A stretch of DNA of 64,000 bases, from contig JADHZC010000001.1 of assembly GCA_015657545.1 (NCBI GenBank), positions 69,535-133,534 of the forward strand, given 5' to 3'. Below are positions 9,827 through 19,391 of this stretch, in pieces. The stretch comes from Rickettsia sp. (lineage in GTDB: Bacteria; Pseudomonadota; Alphaproteobacteria; Rickettsiales; Rickettsiaceae). Every line of letters begins with the position of its first letter. Within the stretch, counting starts at the first letter, position 1. A program made the position numbers and the translations under genes. Below the pieces are notes generated by a model. It was not told the origin of the DNA, made no database searches, and worked only from the letters and a program-made list of their open reading frames with translations.

Positions 9827-9913
9827 ACTTAGATGTCCTATCTTGATGAAGGGGTAATTGAGCTCAGACTTGCTTCTAGATGCTCATCCCCTTCAGGGGA
9901 TTGAGAGTATCAC
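9827..9913. repeat. Dispersed hairpin repeat, copy A
   Basis: Shares acttagatgtcctat, a middle block and a ttcag-gga-tt-agagtatcac end with 53435-53513. It can fold: TGAAGGGG (9847-9854) pairs with CCCCTTCA (9888-9895), then GAGC (9860-9863) with GCTC (9882-9885). It could be a mobile-element end, a structured RNA or a terminator relic. Confidence 0.65.
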
Positions 9914-9937
9914 ATGAGATTTTAGAGATGGAAAAAA

Positions 9938-10045
9938 ATGCTTAAAATAATTCTAATTATCGGATTTTTTAGTGTCGGGACAGTATTTGCAGCGGTAAAA
10001 GATTTTGTAAGGAGAGGACATGTTTTTCATATAAATTTAGCGTAA
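9938..10045 (+). CDS. Tiny ORF with signal-peptide-like N-terminus
   Basis: A 35-codon frame. MLKIILIIGFFSVGTVFA looks like a cleavable signal peptide (hydrophobic core, then A-x-A-like VFA), followed by a 17-residue tail ending HVFHINLA. No homologue is recognised and no Shine-Dalgarno is evident. It may be the first codons of a decayed secreted-protein gene rather than a functional peptide. Confidence 0.25.
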   Translation: MLKIILIIGFFSVGTVFAAVKDFVRRGHVFHINLA

Positions 10046-10312
10046 CAATTATGGCGTAACCAATCCATTGATCAAATATGTTTTTCTGATATAGAGTTAT
10101 TCTTACTCTGAATCTTAATCATTTCATATATTGGCATTATTTTACATAATATTTTATGTTATTAGTATAATAGAAATATATAAATATAATAATATTTTTA
10201 TTGCTTGCTTTATCTGCACCTAAATAAGTAGAGTTGTGTAAGCTTTTGTGCAGATATTTTTTAGATTTATTAAATATTTTTGGTCTACTGTGCCTAATTT
10301 ATTTTATTATAC
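10046..10312. other. Intergenic stretch, nothing recognised
   Basis: AT-rich with short broken frames. I see no RNA gene, repeat or terminator that can be supported. Confidence 0.4.
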
Positions 10313-11578
10313 TTACTGTAACTGATATAGTTTTAAGTCAATTTTTTTATTTGCTAAGATAGAATATGAAGGAATTGTACGAAATATGATATTTGCTAAA
10401 TCAAGAATTTCTTGTTTTGTAATTGATTCTATTATATCAAACACTTCTTTAAGTTGATAATATTTGTTAAACAGCACATAATCATATGTTATTATGTTTG
10501 CTATGGATGCTGTAGTTTCATATGAAAATACTATATTTGTTTTGATACAATTTTTAGCTCTTTCTATTTCAGAATTTTTTAAAAAATCTAAAATTTTATT
10601 AATTTCTTCATAAAGATAGGATAGTAAAAAGTTTAGATCTTGAATATTGCATGCTCCATGTATTTTGAATGTGCCTGCGTTTTCGTATGATGTAATGGAA
10701 CTACCAATTTGATAAACGATAGCAAGTTCTTCTCTGAATTTTTGAAATAATCTAGATGAAAAACCCCCTCCTAATATTATGTTTAAAATTTGTAATATGT
10801 AATTTTTTCTTATATCTTTATAATCATAAGAGTTAAAGCCTATTACAAAATAGGATTGAACCAAATCCCTTACCTGATAAATAACCTTATTATGCTGAAA
10901 TTGAGGAATAATAGGGGTATTATTTTCTGTTAAATTAGGCATTTGTACTTTGTTCAGGAAGAAATTCTCTATTTGTGACTTTATTTCTATAGATTCAAAA
11001 TCTCCTACTACGCATATATAACTATTTTGAGGATTAAAATTTGTTTTAAAATATTTTAGAAGAGATTCTTGGTTTATTTCTGAAATAAAATTTTTACTAC
11101 CAAGTAAATTTTGTCCTAAATAGTGATTTCCATATGCAGCAGAGAAAAAATTATCGAAAACATGTTCTTCTGCATTATCGTAATAATTATCGATTTCTTG
11201 TAAAATAATAGATTTTTCTTTATTAATTTCTTTTTCTATAAAAGATGAGTTATTTGTTATATCTAATATAATTTCTAAAGCTTTATGTAAATTATTCTTC
11301 ATGATAGTTGTATATATACCAATATGCTCTTTTGTCGTATATGCATTAAAGTCTCCTCCCAAATCATCTATTGCTTGTGCTAGTTCTTTATAATTTTTAG
11401 TTTTTGTTCCTTTAAAAAGCATATGTTCTACGAAATGAGCTATTCCGGATTGCTCTTTACTGTTATGTGAGTGATTTATTTTGAGTAAGAAAAAAATAGA
11501 AACAGAAAGATATTTTTTATCATGACAAGATATATAATTTATATTATTGTTCAGCTTGTTAAAATTTATTTTAGACAA
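10313..11578 (-). CDS. M16 family zinc protease (mitochondrial processing peptidase-like)
   Basis: A 421-residue protein with the inverted zinc motif HFVEH (H48, E51, H52) and the third ligand E128 in LQEIDNYYD, exactly 76 residues after H52 as in M16 peptidases. The N-terminal M16 domain is followed by the usual C-terminal M16 half carrying GGGFSSRLFQKFREE. Related proteins are common in alphaproteobacteria and resemble the beta subunit of mitochondrial processing peptidase. It has no obvious signal peptide, so it is probably cytoplasmic. It degrades or processes peptides, with the natural substrate unknown. It is divergent from the RND efflux genes across a 178-bp region holding a palindrome that overlaps its promoter. 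Confidence 0.88.
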   Translation of the reverse strand: MSKINFNKLNNNINYISCHDKKYLSVSIFFLLKINHSHNSKEQSGIAHFVEHMLFKGTKTKNYKELAQAIDDLGGDFNAYTTKEHIGIYTTIMKNNLHKALEIILDITNNSSFIEKEINKEKSIILQEIDNYYDNAEEHVFDNFFSAAYGNHYLGQNLLGSKNFISEINQESLLKYFKTNFNPQNSYICVVGDFESIEIKSQIENFFLNKVQMPNLTENNTPIIPQFQHNKVIYQVRDLVQSYFVIGFNSYDYKDIRKNYILQILNIILGGGFSSRLFQKFREELAIVYQIGSSITSYENAGTFKIHGACNIQDLNFLLSYLYEEINKILDFLKNSEIERAKNCIKTNIVFSYETTASIANIITYDYVLFNKYYQLKEVFDIIESITKQEILDLANIIFRTIPSYSILANKKIDLKLYQLQ

Positions 11579-11621
11579 AATATTTTTTTAAAACCTTTTA
11601 TATTTAATGAAAAATTTTTTA

Positions 11622-11650
11622 ATTATACATAAGTAATTTGTTGTAAACAA
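11622..11650 (-). promoter_or_regulatory. Putative promoter of the M16 protease gene
   Basis: On the minus strand TTGTTT (11650-11645), 17-bp spacer, TATAAT (11627-11622). The -35 box lies inside the palindrome at 11632-11656, so a protein bound there would block it. Confidence 0.45.
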
Positions 11651-11656
11651 ATTACT
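11632..11656. promoter_or_regulatory. Perfect 11-bp inverted repeat, putative operator
   Basis: AGTAATTTGTT, GTA, AACAAATTACT: 11 of 11 paired bases around a 3-nt centre. It sits between divergent transcription units and overlaps the protease promoter. Such dyads are typical operators of TetR/MarR-like repressors near efflux pumps. No regulator gene is adjacent, so the binding protein is unknown. Confidence 0.5.
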
Positions 11657-11756
11657 AAATATTTAAAACAGTTATTTGATTGTTTGAATAGATTTAGTTA
11701 TTATCACCTACATAATATAGTCATTTTTGACTCATTGTTAATATAAAAAATTATCT

Positions 11757-12788
11757 ATGAAAAAGATTTTTCTTATTTGCTTTTTTTTAAATTTTTCTCT
11801 TGCTATAGCAGATGAAAATGTTAAAAAAACTGCTTTACCTAAGGTAATTGTTACAGCTCATACAATATCATATAAAAATTTTTCTAAAACTATCCATGTG
11901 ATTGGACTATGTAGATATTTGAATAGTATTGACTATTATGCTCAAAGTGATGGTGAAGTAGATTATTTAAAAGATTTATCAGAATTGAAAGTAAAAACAA
12001 ATGATTTTATTTTAGGAATTGATTCATCTCTTTATAAGCAAAAATTAGATTTAGCTTATTCTTCTATCTTTGCAGCTGAAAAAAGCTATAGGAGAGATCA
12101 AATTTTATTTCAAAAAAATATTATAAGTGAAGAGTCTTTAGATCATTCTAAAGTAAGTTATGAGAAGGCTAAATATGAAATGGAAGTAGCGTCTAAATCT
12201 TACAAAAATAACTTTATTATAGCTCCATTTGATGGGAAGATAGGGGCAATAAAATTGCATTTAAAAGATCATGTAAAAAAGGGGGAATTTCTTTTTAGTT
12301 TAACAAAAAATTTTGATGAATCTGAAAAAATTATTTTCATAGATGTGAGTGAAAAATTGTATCAAAAAATTACAAACCAAACTTCTATTACGTTTTACGA
12401 TCTAAATAATGTAAAACATAGTGCAGAAATTATTTCAGTTTCAGATTATTTGTCTGAAAAAGGTGTTATACAATTAAAAGTTAAAACAACAAAAAAAGCT
12501 AAATTAATTCATAACAGCTATTTAGACTTAGAAATAATATATGATCAGCATGATGCTCTTGCAGTACCTGAAAAATCTGTTTTAAGGGATTCTGAAGGTC
12601 ATTATGTATATAAAATTTTAGAAGATCAATCTTTAGAAAAAATTTATCTAAAAACTAAAACTCCGAATGACAATCAGGGAATAATTGAATTTTTAGCAAA
12701 TGATAAGTTAAAAGAAGATGATGTGATTATTTTGGATGGGGTTAATAAGGTGCAAAAGCACTCTTTGGTTGAAGTTCAAAAAAAGTAA
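11757..12788 (+). CDS. RND efflux periplasmic adaptor (HlyD/MdtA-like)
   Basis: A 343-residue protein beginning with a signal peptide (MKKIFLICFFLNFSLAIA). A short helical hairpin (about residues 100-145) follows, then a lipoyl/barrel-sandwich segment with the typical FIIAPFDGKIG, and a C-terminal beta-barrel and membrane-proximal part containing LAVPEKSVL. It should link the inner-membrane RND pump encoded 18 bp downstream to an outer-membrane TolC-type channel, which is not in this window. The two genes are evidently one operon. The drug or host molecule exported is unknown. Confidence 0.85.
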   Translation: MKKIFLICFFLNFSLAIADENVKKTALPKVIVTAHTISYKNFSKTIHVIGLCRYLNSIDYYAQSDGEVDYLKDLSELKVKTNDFILGIDSSLYKQKLDLAYSSIFAAEKSYRRDQILFQKNIISEESLDHSKVSYEKAKYEMEVASKSYKNNFIIAPFDGKIGAIKLHLKDHVKKGEFLFSLTKNFDESEKIIFIDVSEKLYQKITNQTSITFYDLNNVKHSAEIISVSDYLSEKGVIQLKVKTTKKAKLIHNSYLDLEIIYDQHDALAVPEKSVLRDSEGHYVYKILEDQSLEKIYLKTKTPNDNQGIIEFLANDKLKEDDVIILDGVNKVQKHSLVEVQKK

Positions 12789-12806
12789 AAAATTTTTAAT
12801 TTGTAT

Positions 12807-15800
12807 ATGAATATTTCTCAAATATGTATAAAAAGGCCTGTTTTTAGTACGGTAATTAATTTAGTGATTGTCATATTGGGTATGATATGCTTTTTTAAAA
12901 TACAAATTAGAGATTTGCCAGATATAAACCCTCCGGTTATAACTGTTGTTTCAAGATATCCTGGAGCGGATGGCTCTTATATGGAACAGCAAATTACTCA
13001 AAGAATAGAAGATGCTCTTAAAACAATTAATAATTTAGATACCATCAAGTCTATCAGTGCATCTGGTGTTAGTAATGTGATAATTACTTTTTTATTGAGT
13101 GCTGATATGGAAAACTCTTTAAATGATGTAAGGGCTAAAATTTCAGAGATTGTTTATTTATTTCCTAAAGACATGGATGAACCTATAGTTTCCAAAATGG
13201 ACATTAATAGCTTTCCTAGTATTTGGATGACATTAAAATCTAGTAAACATTCACTTTCAGATCTAACAGACATAGCAGATCAGCAAATATCTACTGCTTT
13301 TGATAAACTGTCTTCTGTAGGAGAAACTCAGATTATGGGTTCATATTACAAAACTATGAATATAGAGCCTATTCCAAGCAAAATGTTTCAGTATAATCTT
13401 TCTCCTTTAGATCTAGAAGCAGCGGTTAGATCTCAAAATAAAGATTTTCCACTTGGCATTTTAAAATCTAATGTAAAAAATTATAGTTTGCGTTTAAATA
13501 ATACTTTATTTGATATTGCCTCTTTTGAAAATATATTAGTCAAAAAATATAATGATGGAACAATCATTAAACTTTCAGATGTTGCAAATGTTAGTTATGA
13601 TGCTTTAGAAGAAAATGTAATACTTAGATATAATGGAGAAAAATCTATGGCTCTAGGTCTCGTCATGCAATCAGACTCTAATATATTGGCTTTATCTAAA
13701 GATATACAAAAATCCTTAAACAAGATCAGATCCTCTTTACCTGATGGAGTGCAAATTGATATAGCATATGATAGATCTGTACCTGTTAAAGATTCTTTAA
13801 AAGAGATAATGAAGACAATTATAGAAGCCACATTACTTGTATCAGCTGTTATATATTTGTTTTTAGGTTCTATAAGAATTACTATTATTCCTTTATTAGC
13901 TATTCCAATTTCCCTTATTACTACTGTCGCTTTAATGTATGTTTTAGGATTTTCTCTTAATATTTTTACTTTGCTTTCCATGATTATAGCTATAGGTTTA
14001 GTTGTAGATGACGCTATAGTTGTTTTAGAAAATGCTTTTAGACATTATTTTGATTTAAAGAAAAACAAATTCACAGCTGCTTTAGATTCTTCTAAAGAAA
14101 TTACATTTGCAGTTATTTCTATGACTTTGACTTTATGTTCTGTTTTTTTGCCTGTGGGTTTTATAGGAGGTATGGTTGGAAAGTTACTTATAGAGTTTGC
14201 TTGGACTTTAGCATTTACAGTTTTAGTATCTGGTTTTGTTGCACTAACTTTAACTCCTATGTTATCAAGCAAATTAATGTTTAAAAGTGAAAATCAAAAT
14301 AATTTTGTAACAAAAAAATTCAACATGTATTTTTTTATGTTAGAAGAAAAATATCTTTCTTTTCTTAAAAAGATTTTAGATAATAAAAAATGGGTTTTTT
14401 TATCAGCATTTTTGTCAATATTATTGCTGTTTATTGTTATGAGCAATCTAGAAAAAGCTTTTATGCCAGAGGAAGACCAAGGTATGATACAAGTTTTTTA
14501 TACTGGTCCTGAGGGTATGACGCTTAGTGAGATGGATGAAATTGTTTTAGATTCTTACAAAGAGGTGAGAGAGGATTCTAAACTAAATAATTATATAAAA
14601 AAATTTTTAAAAATTTCTGGTTATGAAGGCAGTAATACAGCTCTTGGTTTTATAGAATTAACAGATTGGAAAAAAAGGGATAAATCTCAAGATCAAATCA
14701 AAAATCATCTTAATAAAAAATTTTCTAAAATAGCAAAAGCTAATATATTTTCGTCTAATCCTAGTTCCATGGTTTCTGCTGGATCATCTCAACAAATTTC
14801 TTTTTACCTACAATCTAATAATTCTTATGAATATTTAGAAAGAGTTAGTCAAGCAATAATATTAAAAATGGAAGAGTCTGATTTTTTTTATAACGTTAAT
14901 CGTGATTTTGAATATACAAGACCAACTGTAGATTTTATAGTAAATAAAGATAAAATGTATAAATTTGATGTTTCCCTTGCTGACCTTGCTCAAACTATTA
15001 GGTATAGTATTGAGCAAAATGAGATAGGAGACTTTATTATGAATTCTGAAATTTATGATGTAATATTGAGATATGATATAAATAGGCGTAGTAGTTTTAG
15101 TGATTTGGAATCAATTTTGGTTAAGAATAAATATGGGCAAATGCTTCCTATTACTAATTTTGTAGATATGATAGAACATGGTACATCTGCTCGATATACT
15201 CATTTTAATAACTTAAGATCTGTACATATTTCTTCTGATTTAAATAGTAAATATAGTATTGGTAAAGCAGCTGAGAAGATCAATAAGATTACTAATGATA
15301 TTTTGAGCTCTAATAATAAAACTAATGTTGATATTGAGGGCGACAAAGCTGATTTTTCTTCTTTGGAGCATGAAAATACCAAAATTACTTATGGTGGAGA
15401 TATTAAAAATATGCAAAATAGCAGTTCTGATATATTATTTACGTTTTTTTTAGCTATAATATTTATATATTTGATTTTAGCTGCTCAGTTTGAGAGTTTT
15501 GTCGATCCTTTTATAATACTTTGTTCAGTTCCGTTTTCTGTAACAGGAGGTGTATTAGCTTTATATATTTTTAAGGATAGTCTCAATATGTATAGTAATA
15601 TTGGTCTTATTGCTCTTATTGGTTTGGTTACAAAAAATGCTATTATGTTAATAGAATTTAGTAATCAGTTACAATCTTCTGGTCAATCACTAAGAAACTC
15701 TATTATAAATTCAGCTAAACTTAGATTACGTCCAATACTTATGACTAGTATTGCAACCATAGTAGGGTCCATTCCTTTGACTTTAGCTTCCGGATCTGGA

Positions 15801-15935
15801 TCTGCTTCTAGAAACTCTATCGGCTTTGTAATAGTTGGAGGGATGTTGATAGGCACAATCTTTACGCTAATTATTATACCTATTTTATCAGAAATGTTTA
15901 AAAGAGAAACATCTTCTAGTAAGATTGAGAAATAA
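12807..15935 (+). CDS. RND multidrug efflux permease (AcrB family)
   Basis: About 1,042 residues, the normal RND pump length. It opens with the family's first membrane segment (CIKRPVFSTVINLVIVILG). The proton-relay acids appear as GLVVDDAIVVLENA in TM4, and the matching lysine as GLVTKNAIMLIEF in TM10. DLPDINPPVI and ITQRIEDAL are the usual porter-domain starts. The frame is open from a TTG at 12801, but the ATG at 12807 fits family N-termini better. The pump exports amphiphilic compounds using proton flow and works with the upstream adaptor. Confidence 0.93.
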   Translation: MNISQICIKRPVFSTVINLVIVILGMICFFKIQIRDLPDINPPVITVVSRYPGADGSYMEQQITQRIEDALKTINNLDTIKSISASGVSNVIITFLLSADMENSLNDVRAKISEIVYLFPKDMDEPIVSKMDINSFPSIWMTLKSSKHSLSDLTDIADQQISTAFDKLSSVGETQIMGSYYKTMNIEPIPSKMFQYNLSPLDLEAAVRSQNKDFPLGILKSNVKNYSLRLNNTLFDIASFENILVKKYNDGTIIKLSDVANVSYDALEENVILRYNGEKSMALGLVMQSDSNILALSKDIQKSLNKIRSSLPDGVQIDIAYDRSVPVKDSLKEIMKTIIEATLLVSAVIYLFLGSIRITIIPLLAIPISLITTVALMYVLGFSLNIFTLLSMIIAIGLVVDDAIVVLENAFRHYFDLKKNKFTAALDSSKEITFAVISMTLTLCSVFLPVGFIGGMVGKLLIEFAWTLAFTVLVSGFVALTLTPMLSSKLMFKSENQNNFVTKKFNMYFFMLEEKYLSFLKKILDNKKWVFLSAFLSILLLFIVMSNLEKAFMPEEDQGMIQVFYTGPEGMTLSEMDEIVLDSYKEVREDSKLNNYIKKFLKISGYEGSNTALGFIELTDWKKRDKSQDQIKNHLNKKFSKIAKANIFSSNPSSMVSAGSSQQISFYLQSNNSYEYLERVSQAIILKMEESDFFYNVNRDFEYTRPTVDFIVNKDKMYKFDVSLADLAQTIRYSIEQNEIGDFIMNSEIYDVILRYDINRRSSFSDLESILVKNKYGQMLPITNFVDMIEHGTSARYTHFNNLRSVHISSDLNSKYSIGKAAEKINKITNDILSSNNKTNVDIEGDKADFSSLEHENTKITYGGDIKNMQNSSSDILFTFFLAIIFIYLILAAQFESFVDPFIILCSVPFSVTGGVLALYIFKDSLNMYSNIGLIALIGLVTKNAIMLIEFSNQLQSSGQSLRNSIINSAKLRLRPILMTSIATIVGSIPLTLASGSGSASRNSIGFVIVGGMLIGTIFTLIIIPILSEMFKRETSSSKIEK

Positions 15936-15985
15936 AAGATTTTTAGATAAACTTAATATTTTACGTCGATTTATTATAATATTTT

Positions 15986-16483
15986 ATGAAAATATTAGGT
16001 ATTGATCCTTCCATCAACCATTCTGGATGGTCTATTATTGAATTTGATACTGATTTACATAGATATATTGATGGAGGTGTTATATCTTATAAACAAAATA
16101 TTCCTCTATCTCATAAACTTTCTAAAATTTATAAATTTTTAGAAAATATTTTGCGAAATCATAATATCAAGCATATTGCTATGGAAAAAAGCTTTATTAA
16201 TGTGAATGCCTTAACTTCCATGAAATTATCTTATGCAAGGGCTGTAGTTATGACATTAGCTGGACATGATTTGGGAATAAATCTTATTGAATATTCTCCA
16301 AATTATATTAAAAAAACAATAGTTGGAAATGGTCATGCTAGTAAAGATCAAATAGCATATTTTTTAAAATTTCTTATTAATGACTTACCAAAAAGCTTTA
16401 TAAAATCTGATCATACAGATGCTATAGCAATAGCATATACCTATGCTAAAAATTTTCTAAACATAAACAACATTTCTACCTAA
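15986..16483 (+). CDS. ruvC: Crossover junction endodeoxyribonuclease RuvC
   Basis: 165 residues, normal RuvC size. The acidic catalytic residues are visible as D7 (GIDPSINHSGW), E67 (MEKSF) and D142/D145 (SDHTDAIAIA). It cuts Holliday junctions made during recombination and works with the RuvAB motor, which is not encoded here. A TATAAT sits only 5 bp before the ATG, so the transcript could be almost leaderless. Confidence 0.93.
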   Translation: MKILGIDPSINHSGWSIIEFDTDLHRYIDGGVISYKQNIPLSHKLSKIYKFLENILRNHNIKHIAMEKSFINVNALTSMKLSYARAVVMTLAGHDLGINLIEYSPNYIKKTIVGNGHASKDQIAYFLKFLINDLPKSFIKSDHTDAIAIAYTYAKNFLNINNIST

Positions 16484-16897
16484 TCTCTAAAGTATTGAAT
16501 TGTAAATATTTTTATTTGAGTAAATTTAATTACAAAACTGAAAAATATTTTTTTTGGTAAAAATTATAAATTATTTTATTTAGTAATCTAAAAATTATTA
16601 AATTTTGATTTTTTTAGCAAATTTTTGTACGGAATCAAAATATATTTTATATAGATTTAAATTGGAGTTAGCGAATATTTAAGATTTTTCTATTACATTT
16701 TTTTTAATACTTCACAAATAGCTTTGTAAAATATTATTCATTTATATCAAAGTAATAGCATATATATTGCTAAAAATTTTTTACAATATCAAAATTAACT
16801 CTGATTATATTGTGTAGCTCAAATTTTTTATAAATTTTCTTTATAGTTATTCTGTACAGGATTAATATAAAGAATTCATCATTTACAATAGTTATTT
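16484..16897. other. Intergenic region, 414 bp, no gene seen
   Basis: Strongly AT-rich with stops in every frame and no tRNA or convincing hairpin. It lies between convergent ruvC and the hypothetical gene ending at 16898. Confidence 0.5.
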
Positions 16898-17302
16898 CTA
16901 AAAATCTATTACAAAATCTGCATTTTCTACTATTGCTGCTAAACTTACTATATGTTCTATATGGTTTTTGTCATCGCTATTTTGAACAAAAGATGTATCT
17001 AAAAAATCATCTTTTTCTGATATAATGTTATTTGAAGATAGATGTAGATCTGATTTCTGGTTTTTTCCAAAACTATATTCATATATTGATGAATTTATAC
17101 CAGATATGGTATTCCATATTTCCATTAATTTTTGAATAATTTTATTTATATAAGAAGGGTTTACTTTATTTTCATAAGAAGATTCTTTGAATTCTATAAT
17201 TGGATTTGTTGTTTTATCAACTACATTACAACTTTTTTTTAGAAAAAATTTATGTAAAATGTCATTTTCAGAATGAGCTCTTCTGCGATGAGAGTAATAC
17301 AT
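16898..17302 (-). CDS. Hypothetical protein, 134 residues
   Basis: Not recognised. The start has a basic cluster (YYSHRRRAH), the middle is polar and asparagine/serine-rich, and the C-terminus is acidic and hydrophobic (HIVSLAAIVENADFVIDF). There is no signal peptide or membrane segment. It lies 64 bp upstream of yidC's stop codon side and reads in the same direction, after yidC. It may be a lineage-specific gene or the relic of a longer one; coding status is moderate. Confidence 0.45.
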   Translation of the reverse strand: MYYSHRRRAHSENDILHKFFLKKSCNVVDKTTNPIIEFKESSYENKVNPSYINKIIQKLMEIWNTISGINSSIYEYSFGKNQKSDLHLSSNNIISEKDDFLDTSFVQNSDDKNHIEHIVSLAAIVENADFVIDF

Positions 17303-17366
17303 ATACAGTCAATATTTATTAAAATTAATAACAAAATTTAACATTATATGTTGTATGTGAATGAAA

Positions 17367-19022
17367 TCACAATGATTTTTTTGATCTCTTATTGATATAT
17401 AATTGTTGTATTATAGACAGTACATTACTCCAAGACCAATATATAAGTAATCCAGCTGGGAAATTATTAAACATAAAAAGGAAAATTAGAGGTAAAAATT
17501 TCATAAAAATAGCTTGAGTAGGGTCTGCTGGTTTAGGGTTAAGCATTTGTTGAAAAAACATTGTAATAGACATTATTATAGGCCAAGCTCCTAAATGTAG
17601 AAAATCTGGAGTTTGATAATCAAATAATCCAAAAAATGTGAAAATATTGCTTGGATCAGGAGCTGAAAGATCATTTATCCAGCCAAAAAAATCTGCATGT
17701 CTCATTTCTATTGTAACATATAATACTTTATAGATAGAAAAAAATACTGGAATCTGTAAAATCAGAGGTAAACATCCAGACATTGGATTTACTTTTTCTT
17801 TTTTGTAAAGAAGTATTGTTTCTTGGTGAATTTTTTGTTTGTCATTTGCGTATAGTTTTTTAATATTTTCAATTTCAGGTGCTAAAAGTTTAATTTTTTG
17901 CATTGATCTATGAGATTTACTAGATAGTGAAAACATAGCAATTTTAATTATCACCGTTAGCAGCATTATGCTGATTCCAAAATTTCCTACATATTTATAA
18001 AGAAAATTTAGAAAATAAAATATAGGCTTGGTCAAAATATAAAACCATCCAAAATCTATAGCTCTATCAAATAATTTTATGTTATATTTTTCTTCATACT
18101 GGTCTAATAAATCTAGCTTTTTTGCACCTACGAACAATTTATGATTTAATTGTACATTTTTTTGGGGGGCAATTTCTAATGTATTAGACAATATATCTGT
18201 TTGGAATCTACCATCTCCATTAGAATTCCCAAATTTGTAATTTCCATTATACAGAAATTTACTATCAGGAATTATTGCCGTTAACCAGTATTTATCTGTA
18301 ATTCCTAGCCAATTTATTTCAGTATTATAAAAAGACTTTTTCTCTTCTTCTTTAATTTTTTCGTAATCCTTTTCTTCTAATTTTTTATTTACAGTTCCTA
18401 TAAATCCTTCGTGTAAAATAGACATTTTAGACTGACTATTGATAGATTTTGATGATTTATTAATTAGAGCGTAGCTCTTAACTTTAAAAGATCTATCAGA
18501 AAGATTGGTTATTGATTTTTCAATATTAAACATATAATGCTTATCAACTGAAATTTTTATTTTAACTTCGATTTGTTTATTTTTATATGATAATGTTACA
18601 GGACAATTTTCTGATAATTCTTCTTTATCACTTTTCCATGTGGTTTGATTATTGGGCAAAATTAATGAACTATCATCAGATATGAGGCCTAATTCAAGAA
18701 AATATTTATTCATAAAATCTGAATTTAACAATTTTACATTTTCACTATTTTTTTCTGTTGTGACTTGATAATCTGATAATGTAAGATCATCAAATCTTAG
18801 GCCTTTAAGGTTAATAGAACCAAATACTGAATTTGTCTTAAAAAAGACTCTTGGAAAATCAGAATCTTCTTCTTTTTGTTCATTTACATTTATTTCTTTT
18901 TGAGTGATTTCTTGAGTTATTTGATTCTCTACTTTACTATTTGGAAAAAAATGATTCCACAAGAATAAAATCACAAAAGAAAAAACAAAAGCTAAAATTA
19001 GGTTTAAAAAATCTTCTCTCAT
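17367..19022 (-). CDS. yidC: Membrane protein insertase YidC
   Basis: 551 residues with the Gram-negative YidC layout. An N-terminal membrane anchor (LILAFVFSFVILFLW) is followed by a periplasmic domain to about residue 330. Then comes the conserved Oxa1/YidC core with NFGISIMLLTVIIK, MSGCLPLILQIPVFFSIY and FPAGLLIYWSWSNVLS. It inserts and folds inner-membrane proteins alone or with SecYEG. The gene begins 80 bp after the tRNA-Ser 3' end and is probably read from the same strong promoter. Confidence 0.96.
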   Translation of the reverse strand: MREDFLNLILAFVFSFVILFLWNHFFPNSKVENQITQEITQKEINVNEQKEEDSDFPRVFFKTNSVFGSINLKGLRFDDLTLSDYQVTTEKNSENVKLLNSDFMNKYFLELGLISDDSSLILPNNQTTWKSDKEELSENCPVTLSYKNKQIEVKIKISVDKHYMFNIEKSITNLSDRSFKVKSYALINKSSKSINSQSKMSILHEGFIGTVNKKLEEKDYEKIKEEEKKSFYNTEINWLGITDKYWLTAIIPDSKFLYNGNYKFGNSNGDGRFQTDILSNTLEIAPQKNVQLNHKLFVGAKKLDLLDQYEEKYNIKLFDRAIDFGWFYILTKPIFYFLNFLYKYVGNFGISIMLLTVIIKIAMFSLSSKSHRSMQKIKLLAPEIENIKKLYANDKQKIHQETILLYKKEKVNPMSGCLPLILQIPVFFSIYKVLYVTIEMRHADFFGWINDLSAPDPSNIFTFFGLFDYQTPDFLHLGAWPIIMSITMFFQQMLNPKPADPTQAIFMKFLPLIFLFMFNNFPAGLLIYWSWSNVLSIIQQLYINKRSKKSL

Positions 19023-19101
19023 TTTATTTTTATGGATTTACTTATACAAAGGATAAAAATTGATTTTATATTTAATGTTTATTCAAAACAAGTTTTTAAT
19101 G

Positions 19102-19188
19102 CGGAGAAAGAGGGATTCGAACCCTCGATAGTTATAAAACTATACTCCCTTAGCAGGGGAGCGCCTTAAGCCTCTCGGCCACTTCTCC
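19102..19188 (-). tRNA. tRNA-Ser (GCU anticodon)
   Basis: The minus strand folds as a class II tRNA. The 5' strand GGAGAAG pairs with TTTCTCC. The D-arm TGGCCGAGAGGCTTAAGGC is typical of tRNA-Ser. The anticodon stem is CTCCC/GGGAG with loop CTGCTAA, there is a long variable arm, and the T-loop is GGTTCGAATCC. It reads AGC/AGU codons. CCA is not encoded, unlike in the tRNA-Trp of this window. Confidence 0.95.
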
Positions 19189-19213
19189 TATATATTTCTT
19201 AAGGCTTTAGCTA

Positions 19214-19241
19214 ATTATATTATAATAAAGAGTTCTGTCAA
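19214..19241 (-). promoter_or_regulatory. Consensus sigma70 promoter for tRNA-Ser (and probably yidC)
   Basis: TTGACA (19241-19236), 16-bp spacer, TATAAT (19219-19214) on the minus strand: both boxes match consensus fully. The predicted start near 19206 leaves about 18 nt before the tRNA. Confidence 0.75.
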
Positions 19242-19321
19242 TTTTATAGAGATATTTTATGTTTTCTTTCGAAAAAGTTTTTTTATTTGTTTTGAATATT
19301 TTGTCACAAAGCATATTTAAA

Positions 19322-19349
19322 TTGCATTTGTGGTCTGTACAAGTATAAT
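19322..19349 (+). promoter_or_regulatory. Putative promoter of the aminotransferase gene
   Basis: TTGCAT (19322-19327), 16-bp spacer, perfect TATAAT (19344-19349). The start would be near 19356, about 36 nt before the ATG. Confidence 0.5.
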
Positions 19350-19391
19350 TTTCTGATTATTTATTTTTTTAATGTTAGTATAATTTTTCAA

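Noticed and set aside
12801..12806. TTG at 12801 as the start of the RND permease
   Set aside because: The ATG two codons later gives the family-typical N-terminus (MNISQICIKRPVFS).
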